Origin: Anomaloglossus baeobatrachus
Lineage: Eukaryota; Chordata; Amphibia; Anura; Aromobatidae
DNA length: 64,000 bases
Assembly: GCF_048569485.1 (NCBI RefSeq)
Contig: NC_134364.1
Span: forward strand, 125,624,882-125,688,881
Reading direction: 5' to 3'
Part shown: piece after piece, positions 41,301-50,324 of the stretch
Layout: the number at the start of each line of letters is the position of its first letter
Position numbering within the stretch: the first letter of the stretch is position 1
Position numbers and translations under genes: made by a program
The notes under the pieces: generated by a model
Databases searched by the model: none
What the model saw: only the letters and a program-made list of their open reading frames with translations
What the model was told of the DNA's origin: nothing

Positions 41301-43443
41301 CAGCCCGTACCATCCACAGACTAATGGCCTGTGCGAGCGGTTTAATGGCACCTTAAAGCAGATGCTTAAGATGTTGGTCGACTCCCATGGGCGTGACTGG
41401 GAGCGGTATCTCCCACACCTGTTATTTGCTTACCGGGAGGTTCCACAGGCCTCAACAGGATTCTCACCGTTTGAGCTCCTGTACGGGCGACGTGTGCGGG
41501 GCCCCCTGGCTCTGGTGAAAGAGGCTTGGGAAGGGGATTTGGCCACCCCTGGAGTGTCGGTTATCGAGTATGTCATGCGCTTCCGGGACAAAATGCAGGC
41601 CTTGACGCAACTGGTACACGACAATATGGCTCAAGCCCAGGCCGATCAGAAGCGTTGGTACGACCAGATTGCTTGTGAGAGGACCTACCAAGTGGGTCAA
41701 AAGGTGTGGGTACTGGTCCCCGTACCACAGGACAAGCTTCAGGCAGCCTGGGAAGGCCCATATCTCGTGTACCAGCAGCTCAACCCTGTGACGTACCTGG
41801 TCACCCTGGACCCTGCCCGTGGAAGGCGGAAGCCCTTCCATGTGAACATGATGAAGGCACATCATGAGCGGGAGGCATGTGCGCTCCCCGTGTGCAACCT
41901 GCCCGAGGAGGGAGAAGCGGAAACCCTCTTGGATATGCTAGCCCAGGTTAGGGCCGGCGGATCCATTGAGGATGTGGAGGTTGGCCACCAGCTCTTGGAG
42001 GACCAACGGTCCCAGCTGTGGGCCACCCTCCTCCCCTTCCGGGGGTTGTTTACCAACCAGCCCGGAAGGACTGACTTGGCTGTCCATCACGTGGACACTG
42101 GGGATCATCCCCCGATCCGGCGTTCAGCATATCGGGTCTCCCTGGAGGTGCAGCAACACATGCGCCAGGAGATTGACGAGATGCTGAAGCTGGGGGTGAT
42201 CCAGGCATCCAACAGCGCTTGGGCCTCGCCTGTAGTCCTCGTCCCTAAGAAGGACAGAACCACTCGGTTCTGCGTGGACTACAGGGGGCTCAATGCTGTC
42301 ACGGTCGCCGATGCGTACCCAATGCCACGCATCGATGACCTGCTCGATCAGTTGGCCGGGGCTCAGTACCTGACCATCATGGACCTGAGCCGGGGATATT
42401 GGCAGATCCCCCTGACTCGCAAGGCCAGGGAACGCTCTGCCTTTATTACCCCATTTGGACTGTACGAGTCCACGGTGATGCCATTCGGGATGAGGAATGC
42501 CCCTGCCACTTTCCAGCGGATGGTCAACACCCTGCTCAAGGGACTTGAAGGGTACGCGGCCGCGTACCTGGATGACATTGCCGTCTTCAGTCCCACCTGG
42601 GAAGATCACCTAGAGCATCTAGCACAGGTGCTCAGGCGGATCCACCAGGCAGGTTTGACCATCAAGCCGGGAAAGTGTCAGCTGGCCATGAGCGAGGTCC
42701 AGTACCTCGGTCACCGGGTAGGCGGGAGAACACTGAAGCCCGAGCCTGAGAAAGTGGAAGCCATCGCATCCTGGCCCACCCCCAGGACCAAGAAGCAGGT
42801 GATGTCCTTCTTGGGGACCGCTGGGTACTATAGGAGGTTTGTTCCATGCTATAGTAGCCTGGCAAAGCCCTTGACGGACCTCACCAAGAAGAAGCTGCCC
42901 TCTGCAGTCGATTGGACAATGGACTGCGAGACAGCCTTCCGGGCCCTAAAGGACGCCCTGTCCAGCCCGCCCGTGCTACAGGCAGCCGACTTCACGCGGC
43001 CGTTTGTAGTACAGACCGACGCCAGTGACTTCGGCCTCGGTGCGGTGCTCAGCCAGGTGGACTCTGCGAGCCAAGAGCACCCAGTCTTGTACCTGAGCAG
43101 GAAGCTGTTACCAAGGGAAGTGGCCTATTCCACGATGGAGAAGGAGTGCCTGGCCATAGTGTGGGCCCTGCAGCGTCTGCAACCCTATCTATACGGGCGC
43201 CACTTCATCGTGGAGACGGACCACAATCCCCTCAGCTGGTTGCACACCGTCTCTGGGACGAATGGGCGATTGTTGCGATGGAGCCTTGCGCTCCAGCAAT
43301 ACAACTTCACCATTCGCCACAAAAGGGGCCGTGACCACGGTAACGCAGACGGGCTGTCCCGACAAGGAGAGGTCGCGGACAGGCGCACGGGGGAACACCG
43401 GAGTGTGCTGCCCCCTAGCGCCCTCAAAAGGGGGGAGGTGTGA
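38359..43443 (+). CDS. Gag-Pol frame of the Gmr1-like element (capsid-PR-INT-RT-RH)
   Basis: One open frame of 1,694 codons begins ATGGCTGAGAGC just after the leader and ends at a TGA within the first bases of the 3' LTR. Parts in order: a charged, coiled N-terminal stretch rich in Arg/Glu/Ala (about residues 105-155); a capsid region (about 170-345) whose second half is SCAN-like; a zinc knuckle CHQCNLPGHFKAMC at about 386-399; a protease-like region near 440-515; a variable low-complexity linker (about 520-760); an integrase with an HHCC zinc-binding motif near 826-870, acidic core motifs near 896, 956 and 992 and a GPY/F module near 1,130; reverse transcriptase with YLDD near 1,403; and RNase H starting near 1,550. 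Gag and Pol lie in the same frame without a visible frameshift site. Confidence 0.93.
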   Translation: MAESTRSKAKGMADAQARDDEEVVHEPSKSPTPENSSAEDIAQPGTAGQDEEELAQGSSTSQMPVLRSEMDSESPGSAAGRRSPRAIPPSRGGSDSLLQMAMALLQAGDQEGYKELLAERRAERQAARDAEAAERQAVREERERQAERDYQLQLAQLRPSSATRDLQDTKLPKVRVEDFPVLEKDGDLDSFLTAFERTCLQHHLDKDQWAKYLTPRLRGKALDILGDLPAEADQGYDTIKRALIQQYNLTPESYRKKFRTLQKGPKDSWADHRRALARAADHWTQGLQLSTGPEILDLFITEQLLWNCPEDLRQFIRDQKPKGSTATAALADDYTNNRAPEARRAATSSTWRGGKMNSATAPPAPRLQGVSPSTPLSRPVAEPRRCHQCNLPGHFKAMCPQRPKAPAPSPSQGPPKVYCVGGGGGRSLDSFQPVTVGRSVTIGLRDSASEVTLVRPEMVSPQDLIPGKTLAVSGIGGIDPALPVADIYVDWGAGRGVREVGVTDRIPANVLLGTDLGQITSQFGPPPRAEPSASTDMTPDNVNVLSMNDVREGGVNSDISACTDTIDTHTAAAVTGEGVRERCDNASTSNQPVSWDLLPSAGISREQGAAGGGPVCGVGATTANVGSPEISQRGSVAAGGEQAGEIGAGPGAEVLPGKISVHGSPTTGVSGSQVGLPEPATWSGTEEEQARPTVAAAVAAVTRSGSAGSQGASRRSDSSSPSDQVAAESGGGQDTGPGVLTEDVTVSSILATSSQGFQAALEADDSLKALKEQAAQPPSDSDPERVVWDQGRLYRATVQQGSPEAWPRDRQLVVPYPFRTELLRIAHEIPMAGHLGIAKTKARLNQHFYWPKMGADVAAYCRSCETCQRVGKAGPHPKAPLVSLPIIDEPFRRVAVDLVGPLAIPSSSGKRFILTVVDYATRYPEAVALSSIRADKVATALLEIFSRVGFPQEMLTDRGTQFMSQLMEALCKQVQVRHLVASPYHPQTNGLCERFNGTLKQMLKMLVDSHGRDWERYLPHLLFAYREVPQASTGFSPFELLYGRRVRGPLALVKEAWEGDLATPGVSVIEYVMRFRDKMQALTQLVHDNMAQAQADQKRWYDQIACERTYQVGQKVWVLVPVPQDKLQAAWEGPYLVYQQLNPVTYLVTLDPARGRRKPFHVNMMKAHHEREACALPVCNLPEEGEAETLLDMLAQVRAGGSIEDVEVGHQLLEDQRSQLWATLLPFRGLFTNQPGRTDLAVHHVDTGDHPPIRRSAYRVSLEVQQHMRQEIDEMLKLGVIQASNSAWASPVVLVPKKDRTTRFCVDYRGLNAVTVADAYPMPRIDDLLDQLAGAQYLTIMDLSRGYWQIPLTRKARERSAFITPFGLYESTVMPFGMRNAPATFQRMVNTLLKGLEGYAAAYLDDIAVFSPTWEDHLEHLAQVLRRIHQAGLTIKPGKCQLAMSEVQYLGHRVGGRTLKPEPEKVEAIASWPTPRTKKQVMSFLGTAGYYRRFVPCYSSLAKPLTDLTKKKLPSAVDWTMDCETAFRALKDALSSPPVLQAADFTRPFVVQTDASDFGLGAVLSQVDSASQEHPVLYLSRKLLPREVAYSTMEKECLAIVWALQRLQPYLYGRHFIVETDHNPLSWLHTVSGTNGRLLRWSLALQQYNFTIRHKRGRDHGNADGLSRQGEVADRRTGEHRSVLPPSALKRGEV
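43426..43438 (+). other. Polypurine tract of the Gmr1-like element
   Basis: The purine run AAAAGGGGGGAGG lies directly before the TG that opens the 3' LTR, the usual position of the plus-strand primer in LTR retrotransposons. It overlaps the last codons of the long frame. Confidence 0.8.
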
Positions 43444-44728
43444 GGCAAATCCCGGGATATGAAGATGAATTATGACTTCCAGTCATAATCGCTCATCACT
43501 CCCTGGCAGTGCCCCCCTCCCTTCTTGTTCTCAATGTCCAGCATCTGTGAAGGTGTTACACCTCCATGGCCATCTCCTGTGATATGGAGATTAGGTGACG
43601 TGGGAACAATGGACACAGGATGACTCCCTGCCGTGACCCTGTGGTAGGGGCTGCTATCTAATTAGCAAGGCTATGGAAGTATCCAGACAGAACGACTCCA
43701 GTAAAAAATGGTTCATATCTCGCAAGCCATATTTCCGATAAATATGGCAACCATAAAAATGGTGTCTCCGCATGCGGACGATGCTGGCACACCCTTTTTA
43801 TGGGAGCGGGAGCTTGGGAAATACCCCAGGCGTGATATCAGCCAATGGGGAACTAGTAGACAAGTCATGAAACCTCTCATTCTGTAGCTAAATTCATAAC
43901 TGTCACAATGAGAGCATTGGCGTCCGCCTACGACGCTCCCAGGCCAAGTTATGGCCATATTCCATGTTGTGGATTTTGTCCATAACTCCAGCCAGGGGTG
44001 GAGCAGTGCTCCCTCTGAGGTCACGAAGGTAGGAGGGGACCTGGATTTGCCCAGGTTGATAACCCTACTTCGGCCATTTTCCAGTGTTCTTTCGCTGGGG
44101 GTCACGTGCAGGAAACATCTGTGGGAGTTCCTAGAAACCTGGTCTACAGCGCCCCCCTGTGGCCAGACGCACAAGGTAACTGATTGAATTGCATACCTGT
44201 TTGTAAACCATGCTTTATCTGTAACTGTACTCTGACATATGTATATTCTGTAGATCTCCTATTGTATATATTGTAGTTTCTAGTGTGCTTTAGGCTGATT
44301 AAATTATATAATTAATCTTGGGCTGTTCTGTTATCTCGATCTTGAATCCCACGTCTGTGTGTTCGGCTAATAGTTACCGTGAAGCGGTTGGTGGCAGCGA
44401 GTTGTGCCAAGGATTATTGTGGGGAGGCCAGTGAGATTCGGGGAGGTTTTATATATTCCGCCCGCGGAGGTCGGGGGAATATATACCCTACTCTCACCGG
44501 GGACCCTTCAATAATCGGCATAAGTAGTATAGCGGCCTCCTTGCTTATTGTCGGGCAATTCCATAATTGGCCTGACTATAAGAGGGGCGCTAGAGAGCGC
44601 GTCACGTGCTCTGTCTGTCGGTCGGGAGGTATAAAGGAGGGGTGACCCCCACTTGTTACCCCCCGATTGTGACGTACTGGTAGCCAGCGCGGGGGATTTC
44701 TGAGTGACCCCCCCGGTGGTTTGTGACA
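43439..44728 (+). repeat. 3' LTR of the Gmr1-like element
   Basis: This is a 1,290-bp copy of the 5' LTR with the same ends, differing at only one position that I could find by eye. It is followed immediately by the right copy of the target duplication, TTCTC, and then by resumed minisatellite B. Confidence 0.95.
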
Positions 44729-44733
44729 TTCTC

Positions 44734-44850
44734 CATCACACAAAGCCATCCGCCTTAGTGTCCTCCATCACACACAGCCACTCCCCCCAGTGTCCTTTAT
44801 CACAAACAGCCCCCCCACCCAATGTCTTCCATCACACACAGGCTGCCCAC
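44734..44850. repeat. CA-rich minisatellite B, right remnant
   Basis: Three or four degenerate copies of the 32-bp unit (CCATCACACAAAGCCATCCG, then CAGTGTCCTCCATCACACA) continue after the 3' LTR and fade near 44,850. Together with the left part this shows that the retrotransposon landed close to the right edge of the original array. Confidence 0.85.
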
Positions 44851-45453
44851 CCATTATATGTTTGTTTTAGACTATGACGGATTCCCTTAACTACGGCAGA
44901 GCTGAATTTATTTTAATTAAAATGGTCAACAATGAAGTTTCAGGAACTGTTTATTGAAAACAATATTTTGGTGTGCATCTTTTTCGTTACTGGGTTAGTA
45001 ATGGAGGTGTCTGATAGACTCCTTTCCAATATTAATCCCTGGGCTTGATGCCTGATATCACTACACAGCTGCCATCATCTCTAAAAGTATTACCTCAATT
45101 GCCAGCACACTAGGGCACTTGGGAAGAGCCGGGCTAAGTGCCATAGTTGTACCCAATGTAATTTTTTTAATTTTAATTATTTATGTGTAATAGCTGTAAA
45201 ATCTACCTATCATCTTTGCACATCTTTAATACATAAAAATCCATAATTCTTTAAAGGCATTTAATTCTGGTCTGCGTCACACAAGCGAAATATGGATGTT
45301 ACAACAAACACGGACTTGTGAAGGAGGCCTAAGGGAGAGTGCTATACTAATGACCAAATGTCTGAACTAAATTATTCAAATAAGGAGGAGAGGTAGGCAG
45401 TCTATTCCAATTAGGCTCAGCTGAGGGCCAGGAGCCTTGGTTTCCTCGCAGAT
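44851..45453. other. Non-coding stretch with a frog-type interspersed repeat fragment
   Basis: No coding frame is evident. The part from about 44,985 to 45,170 (GGGTTAGTAATGGAGGTGTC, a CCTGGGCTTGATGCC motif and GGGAAGAGCCGGG) has the look of a dispersed repeat I associate with anuran genomes, from memory and without a search. No ends or target duplication could be identified. The remainder is AT-rich and unrecognised. Confidence 0.4.
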
Positions 45454-45456
45454 TTA

Positions 45457-46578
45457 GGCTATGTGCGCACTTTGCGTCGAGGTAGTTGCAGTTCTAAATG
45501 CATTCTCTGGCAGCAATTGTCTTTAGCAAATTTAGTTTTGACCACAAGAACACTATAAATACGCTTGCGTTTTTACCGCATTTTACATGCTTTTTCATTG
45601 CTTAAAGTCAGATGCGTTTTGCAGACAAAAACACTGCTAAATAAAGTTTAAACATTCAAACACTATGAAAAAAACGGAAAAAAATGATAAATATCATGAA
45701 TAAAATCATACACAGAATAGCTGTTTTTATTTAAATGATAACTGTGTTAATATTTATGTATAAAAGACTAGGCGTGGAGAGGGATGATGCGCCGACTGCT
45801 CCTCCTGCCCCACCCTCTGTGACATTATCTGTGATTGGTTGCAGTCAGACTGCCAGAATCTGTGATTGGTTGAGAAGAGTAAAAATAAATTGAAAGAAAT
45901 GGTGTCGGGGGCCCCCGTATATTGATACCCAGCACAGAAAAAGCAGATATGTACAGGCTGCAGCCCCCAGCTGTGTGCAATATCGTACCTGTGGATCACA
46001 TTACGAGGGGACTCCATACAGCTTTTTTAAAATTATTTACATATAAAATTTTTAAATAACAGTATGTGGTTCCCCCCACTTATGATACTTAGCCAAGAGA
46101 AAGCAGACAGCTGGGGACTGGTATTCTCAGGTAGGGGGCCAATGGTTTTTTTGGCCCTCTGCCAGCCTAAAAATAGCAGCCAGCAGCTGCCCCAAAATTG
46201 TCACATCCATTAAATACTTCAATTCCGGCGCGTTACCTGGGTCATCCCGATTGTCCTGGAGTGGTGGCAATCAGGATAAAATAAGGAGTAAATGACAGCT
46301 GTGATTTGTAAAAAAAAATAAATCACAACTACCATCAAGTACGAGGTTAGTAATGGGGAGGGGTCTATGAGACCACGCCCCCTATATAACCCTGTAATAA
46401 TAAAAACTGGATTGGGTGAATATGCATGAGAGCTAATGTGTGGACACCAAAGCAGTGTGACAGCCGTGCGGGAGACTCGAAAAGTATGATTCTCCTGCTT
46501 TGCAGTCCCCTAGCCTTTTAGCGGCAAAAAAATGCACAAAAACGCAGCGTCATAAAAACGCAGCATGTGCACATAGCC
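45457..46578. mobile_element. PIF/Harbinger-type non-autonomous element (TSD TTA)
   Basis: Inverted ends GGCTATGTGCGCAC (left) and GTGCACATAGCC (right) are flanked by TTA on both sides (45,454-45,456 and 46,579-46,581). A 3-bp TWA duplication is typical of PIF/Harbinger transposons. The 1.12-kb interior has no transposase-like frame. It contains frog-type repeat sequence such as GGGGAGGGGTCTATGAGACC and may itself be composite. The family assignment rests on termini and target site only. Confidence 0.6.
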
Positions 46579-46581
46579 TTA

Positions 46582-47370
46582 CAAGCAGCATGTTACAGCA
46601 GACAAGTTAGCGTCCTTAGAGACTTATATGGGGTTATGGCATCCATGCTCATGTTCAACTCCAGTCCCTAGCTGGATTATGTCCAGCTGAACCCGCCAAA
46701 CTTGAACATCTGCAGGTTCGCACATCTCTAATTCTGTGTTGTATACACATATGATCAAAGCTTTTGCATGTTCCTGCTATGTTTTTTGAGTGTTAATTGT
46801 AAAAGTCCTGCCTCTGGCGATTACTTTCCTACTATTTGAGCCTGGTTTTCACTCAAATTAAAGCATCGTCTGGAGATTTCGCCCTCTTCTGTTCCAAAAA
46901 CAGACGGCATTCTTCTCTGGATGGACTCCAACTCGACATATGGACAATGAATAGGCATACCATTGATGTGGTGAACCTTTCAGCACCATCTACAGCCAAA
47001 ATTACAGTGGAAGTTTTAAGTGTTTCCCTGCCTGGTGAACTTGTCTTTATTTTTCCACCCCTTCTATTCATGATTTTGTGACGTTGATAAAGATCAAAAA
47101 AGATCAATTTTTTCGCATTAGCTTTTGATGGTGAATTTTACTACAACATGCTCGCGAAATTTATCAAAGCAATCAAAACCCTCCACGTCTGTCTCCTGCG
47201 ATCGTCTAAGGTCTCGGGTCTTGTACAGGCTCTCTTTGAAGTACTTCTCCTGGAAGAAGAACCCTTGAAAAACACCTCCCACCATGCGAGTGTGTTTTTT
47301 TCTTATTTTAAAAACACCAAAACTAAATATAGTGGTACAGTCATAGTTTGAGTAAAGAAAAGTACCAGTA
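46582..47370. other. Intergenic sequence, largely unrecognised
   Basis: The stretch 46,620-46,735 ends in GCAGGTTCGCACATCTCTAA, a sequence I associate from memory with a dispersed amphibian repeat. The remainder, 46,736-47,370, contains short open frames on both strands that overlap one another and lack any domain I recognise. I see no gene here. Confidence 0.4.
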
Positions 47371-47419
47371 ATGACCAATTTCTCCCTAACTACGACAGCA
47401 CCGTTAAGGTGGGATTACA

Positions 47420-47451
<32 letters not shown>

Positions 47452-47576
47452 CACAACACTTCTATCCCCCTCCAAGACGTGTTGGAAGGCCAAGCAGCAG
47501 CTCTACAGACACTCCCTAGCATGCCCGAGACAGCTGTGGCTCCAGTACAGCCTGCTTTTACACCAGCGGACTAAAT
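47371..47576 (-). mobile_element. Fragment of an old DIRS-like element (end of recombinase and terminal repeat)
   Basis: On the minus strand, about 47,465-47,560, a short stretch reads VCRAAAWPSN, which matches the conserved C-terminal motif of DIRS-type tyrosine recombinases (compare CKAATWSSV in the better-preserved copy near 50.4 kb). A CTACGACAGCACCGTTAAGG block near 47,390 may be part of its terminal repeat. An A-rich tract lies between. It is a decayed remnant with no intact frame, older than the element at 49,862-57,006. Confidence 0.5.
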
Positions 47577-47776
47577 CCCAGAACTAGAACACATGGAATG
47601 CAGAACCTTCTCCAACATTCCGTCATTTTTCTAGGTTTTGGAAGATCTTTTTACCTCTAAAGAAAAAGGTTTCCCTTTGTCTTCAAAACAAGGAATAATT
47701 ATCTCCTTGGGTCTGTGAAATCTGGACACATCCTTGAGGAGGAGGAAGGCCGGATCTGATAAGGATCTGCATGTAA

Positions 47777-47957
47777 GGCCAAAGTCACACTTGCGAGTGC
47801 AACTCCCGCAAGGAGTCTCGCATCACCCGGCACGGCTGCACACTCACCTGACAGGAGCGGGTCCGGTTGCATGTATCTCTATGTGAGCGAGGCCGTGCCG
47901 GGTGCTGCGAGACTGGCGCGAGTTACACTCTAAGCCCTAGCATGTGTGTTTCTGGCC
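47777..47957. mobile_element. Short inverted-repeat element (TSD TAA)
   Basis: A 181-bp element begins GGCCAAAGTCACACTTGC and ends GCATGTGTGTTTCTGGCC, imperfect inverted ends flanked by TAA on both sides (47,774-47,776 and 47,958-47,960). The TWA target site points to the PIF/Harbinger type. There is no coding content. Its centre holds a further imperfect palindrome around CCCGGCACGGC and GCCGTGCCGGG. Confidence 0.6.
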
Positions 47958-47960
47958 TAA

Positions 47961-48414
47961 GGATAAGTAACTACAACCTGAAAAACCATCTTCTGAAGGT
48001 TAAAGAAGCAGCAAGTTCTCTTTTCCCTCTTCGGGTGGAGACGTTTTTTTTATTTCTGGCATCTAAGAAGACTCCTTAAAAATAATGGCATACAGGATGG
48101 GTTTAAGGTGGTCTTTTTCAGATTTATTAACTATCCTGGATTTTTAGGACTCTGGTCAGCTGCTATTTATCTGTCCCATCCCATTTTTCTACCTACTTTT
48201 TGTGGGCCACCATTACCATTACCTCCATCCTGAAGGCAACGAGAGCAGAGAGATAAATATCACTGCAATATTGGATGAATAGGCATCACACAAACATTAC
48301 GCCTATTGTTGCCTATAACAATGTGGGAAGAGAAAAAAATAAATGTATGAACTTATTGTCCTCATATTGACATCATGAATTTCAAGCTTTTGCTCATGAC
48401 TGGAATTGGCGACC
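47961..48414. other. Intergenic sequence without recognised features
   Basis: No tandem structure, element ends or convincing coding frame was seen in this 450-bp stretch between two short transposons. Confidence 0.4.
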
Positions 48415-48784
48415 TCTTCAAAATAATCTATCAGCAGGTTTTTGTTATGTAATCTGAGAGCAGCATGATGTAGGGGCTGAGAGCCAGAGGATTCCAGCGA
48501 TGTGTCACTTATTAGGCTTTTTTTGTCCGTTTAATACAAATCTGTATTAAAAGCAGGACTAGGGCTCAAGAGAAGTCTCGTCAGGCTAATCTGACTAACC
48601 CCGCCCCCAACACTGATTGGCAGCTTTTGCACAATGTACACAGAAAGCTGTCAATCAAGGGTGGGGGCGGGGTTATACACAGCCGAGAAGGCATACTATT
48701 ACCACCTATTTACATTTTTTTTACTACTACATACTCACAAAAGGTGGTTACTCTCAATGGGCTCTTTTTATGAGGTTTCCTGGC
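48415..48784. mobile_element. Fragment of a frog-type dispersed element
   Basis: Sequence including TATCAGCAGGTTTTTGTTATG, CAGAGGATTCCAGCGATGTG and the paired CCCCGCCCCCAACACTGATT and GGGTGGGGGCGGGG blocks resembles a non-autonomous DNA element that I recall as abundant in anurans. Those two GC-rich blocks can pair as an imperfect hairpin. The right end is not found; a 41-bp minisatellite starts where it would continue. Confidence 0.45.
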
Positions 48785-49200
48785 TGTCACTTAAAGTATC
48801 ACACGACAGGATTAGATACACAGCCGTGCAGACAGTATCACAAGATAGGATGAGATACACAGCTGTGTATACAGTATCACACAGCAGAGGATTAGATACA
48901 CAGCTCAGCAGACAGTATCACACAGCATAGGATTAGATACACAGCTCAGCAGACAGTATCACACAGGAGAGGATTAGATACACAGCTCAGCAGACAGTAT
49001 CACACAGGATAGGATTAGATACACAGCTATGCAGACAGTATCAAACGATAGGATTAGATACACAGCCGTGCAGACAGTATCACACAGGACAGGATTAGAT
49101 ACACGGCTCAGCAGACAGTATCACACAGATTAGATACAGCTATGCAGACAGTATCACACAGGATAGGATTAGATACACAACCCTGCAGACAGTATCACAG

Positions 49201-49203
<3 letters not shown>
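48785..49203. repeat. 41-bp minisatellite
   Basis: About ten copies of a 41-bp unit containing ATTAGATACACAGC and GCAGACAGTATCACACAG lie in tandem; ATTAG starts at 48,891, 48,932 and 48,973. Unit lengths vary by a few bases. The array ends at a (CA)n tract. Confidence 0.9.

Positions 49204-49240
<37 letters not shown>
49204..49240. repeat. (CA)n microsatellite
   Basis: An uninterrupted CA dinucleotide run of about eighteen repeats directly follows the 41-bp minisatellite. Confidence 0.95.
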
Positions 49241-49242
<2 letters not shown>

Positions 49243-49831
49243 ACTGACATGCAGTGACACACACACACAAGCAGCGGGCAGAGCGGGGGAAGCTGCGGCG
49301 GCGAGCAGAGAACGGAGGGAGGAGGGTGTCATTGGAGACGGTAACGGCGGGGGGGAGGGGCGGCGGCAGTAGTGGGGGCAGAGCAGGGGCTGGGGAGAAC
49401 GGAGGGATGGGATGTCATCGGAGACGATAACAGGGGGAGAAGGCCCGTACTCACACATCCTGGCGGTTGACAGGGGTATAGTGGAGCAAACAGCATACGC
49501 TGTGAGCTCCACAATAATGGTGCTGATCTCCTCCCTCTGCTGTGATCTGGACAGCCCAGGGGGCGCGTCCAGGTCACAGCAGAGGCCCACTGCAACGTTA
49601 GTGAATGGGGTCGGATCCCGACTACTGTTCTCTATGCACAGTGGCTGCCATAAAGGAATGAGTTACTGTCGTTACACACACGGCAAATCCAGCATGGCCG
49701 CCCCCAGTGCCTCCAGTAAAATAAGAATTAAATAAAAACTAAATAAGCTGCGATTTTCATTTTGTATTAGAAATACTTGATTTCATAATCACTATTTTTA
49801 ATACAGAAATAAAAACCGCGACACCTTCCCT
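49241..49831. mobile_element. GC-rich repeat ending in a TTAA-type transposon terminus
   Basis: The right end reads CGACACCTTCCCT followed by TTAA (49,832-49,835). Read inward on the minus strand this is AGGGAAGGTGTCGCGG, a terminus typical of TTAA-targeting elements such as the Kolobok/T2 group. I could not find the matching left end, so the left limit is arbitrary and the element may be truncated. A short inverted pair (CTGTGATCTGGAC and GTCCAGGTCACAG) lies near 49,540-49,580. The open frames here overlap on both strands and show no domain. Confidence 0.4.
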
Positions 49832-49861
49832 TTAATGGTCTTCTGTCCTATTAGGAAAAGG

Positions 49862-50040
49862 AAGATTTTTGTGTACTCACTGTAAAATCTTTTTCTCTGA
49901 GCCTTCATTGGGGGACACAGGACTATGGGTGTATGCTGCTGCTGTTGCCAGGAGGTTGACACTAGCCAAACTAAAGAAAAAAAAGTTAGCTCCTCCTCCG
50001 CAGTGTATACTCTGTGACTGACCAGGAACTAAGCCAGTTT
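49862..50040 (-). repeat. DIRS-like element, 3' inverted terminal repeat
   Basis: This low-coordinate terminus contains TGAGCCTTCATTGGGGGACA, then GTGTATGCTGCTGCTG and GTTAGCTCCTCCTCCGCAG. It pairs as an imperfect reverse complement with 56,868-57,006. Its outermost ~55 bp is also found in reverse complement within the internal complementary region at 50,116-50,170. Confidence 0.85.
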
Positions 50041-50115
50041 AGTGTAAATGTAGTAGGAGAAGCTGTAGATTATGCAAGGAATGAGAAAAACTCTAATCCA
50101 AACAGGGCGGGTGCT

Positions 50116-50220
50116 GTGTCCCCCCAATGAAGGCTCAGAGAAAAAGATTTTATGGTGAGTACACAAAAATCTTACTTTCTCTCTCGCCTTATTGGGGGAC
50201 ACAGGACCATAGGACTTTCC
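50116..50220 (-). repeat. DIRS-like internal complementary region
   Basis: The first half reads CCCCCCAATGAAGGCTCAGA and continues to GTGAGTACACAAAAATC, the reverse complement of the outer end of the 3' terminal repeat. The second half reads CGCCTTATTGGGGGACACAG, the reverse complement of the outer end of the 5' terminal repeat. In DIRS1 elements this region is thought to guide circularisation of the cDNA before recombinase-mediated integration. Confidence 0.85.
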
Positions 50221-50324
50221 AAAGCAGTCCCTGGGTGGGAACAAAACCATTAATAACTGGTAAGGTCAGACAAACCAACTGACCATTAACTATAAAGGTA
50301 GTAACTGAAAACGGGGTCCCTCTA

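Larger units (their letters stand above)
36866..44728 (+). mobile_element. Gmr1-like Ty3/gypsy LTR retrotransposon, looks whole
   Basis: A 7,863-bp element has two 1,290-bp LTRs, a leader, one long open frame and a polypurine tract, flanked by a perfect 5-bp target duplication TTCTC (36,861-36,865 and 44,729-44,733). Reading the LTRs side by side I noticed a single difference, so the insertion is very recent on an evolutionary scale. The order of domains in the frame is capsid, zinc knuckle, protease-like region, integrase, then reverse transcriptase and RNase H. Integrase before reverse transcriptase is the hallmark of the Gmr1 group of deuterostome Ty3/gypsy elements, unlike ordinary Ty3/gypsy order. 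No envelope-like frame is present. It inserted into minisatellite B. I see no obvious break in the coding frame. Confidence 0.95.

Noticed and set aside
38282-43448. Many overlapping open frames on both strands within the long Gag-Pol frame
   Set aside because: They are shadows of one GC-rich 1,694-codon frame and have no recognisable domains.
36866-44728. An endogenous retrovirus with an envelope gene
   Set aside because: The single frame ends with RNase H at the 3' LTR, leaving no room for an envelope. The domain order is Gmr1-type Ty3/gypsy.
46836-47107. A possible small gene from 81- and 84-codon frames on opposite strands
   Set aside because: The two frames overlap almost fully, neither has a recognisable domain or splice context, and the surroundings are repeat-derived.
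49142-49735. Short overlapping frames near the CA microsatellite
   Set aside because: They overlap on opposite strands, run through simple repeats and a repeat-like GC-rich block, and show no domain.
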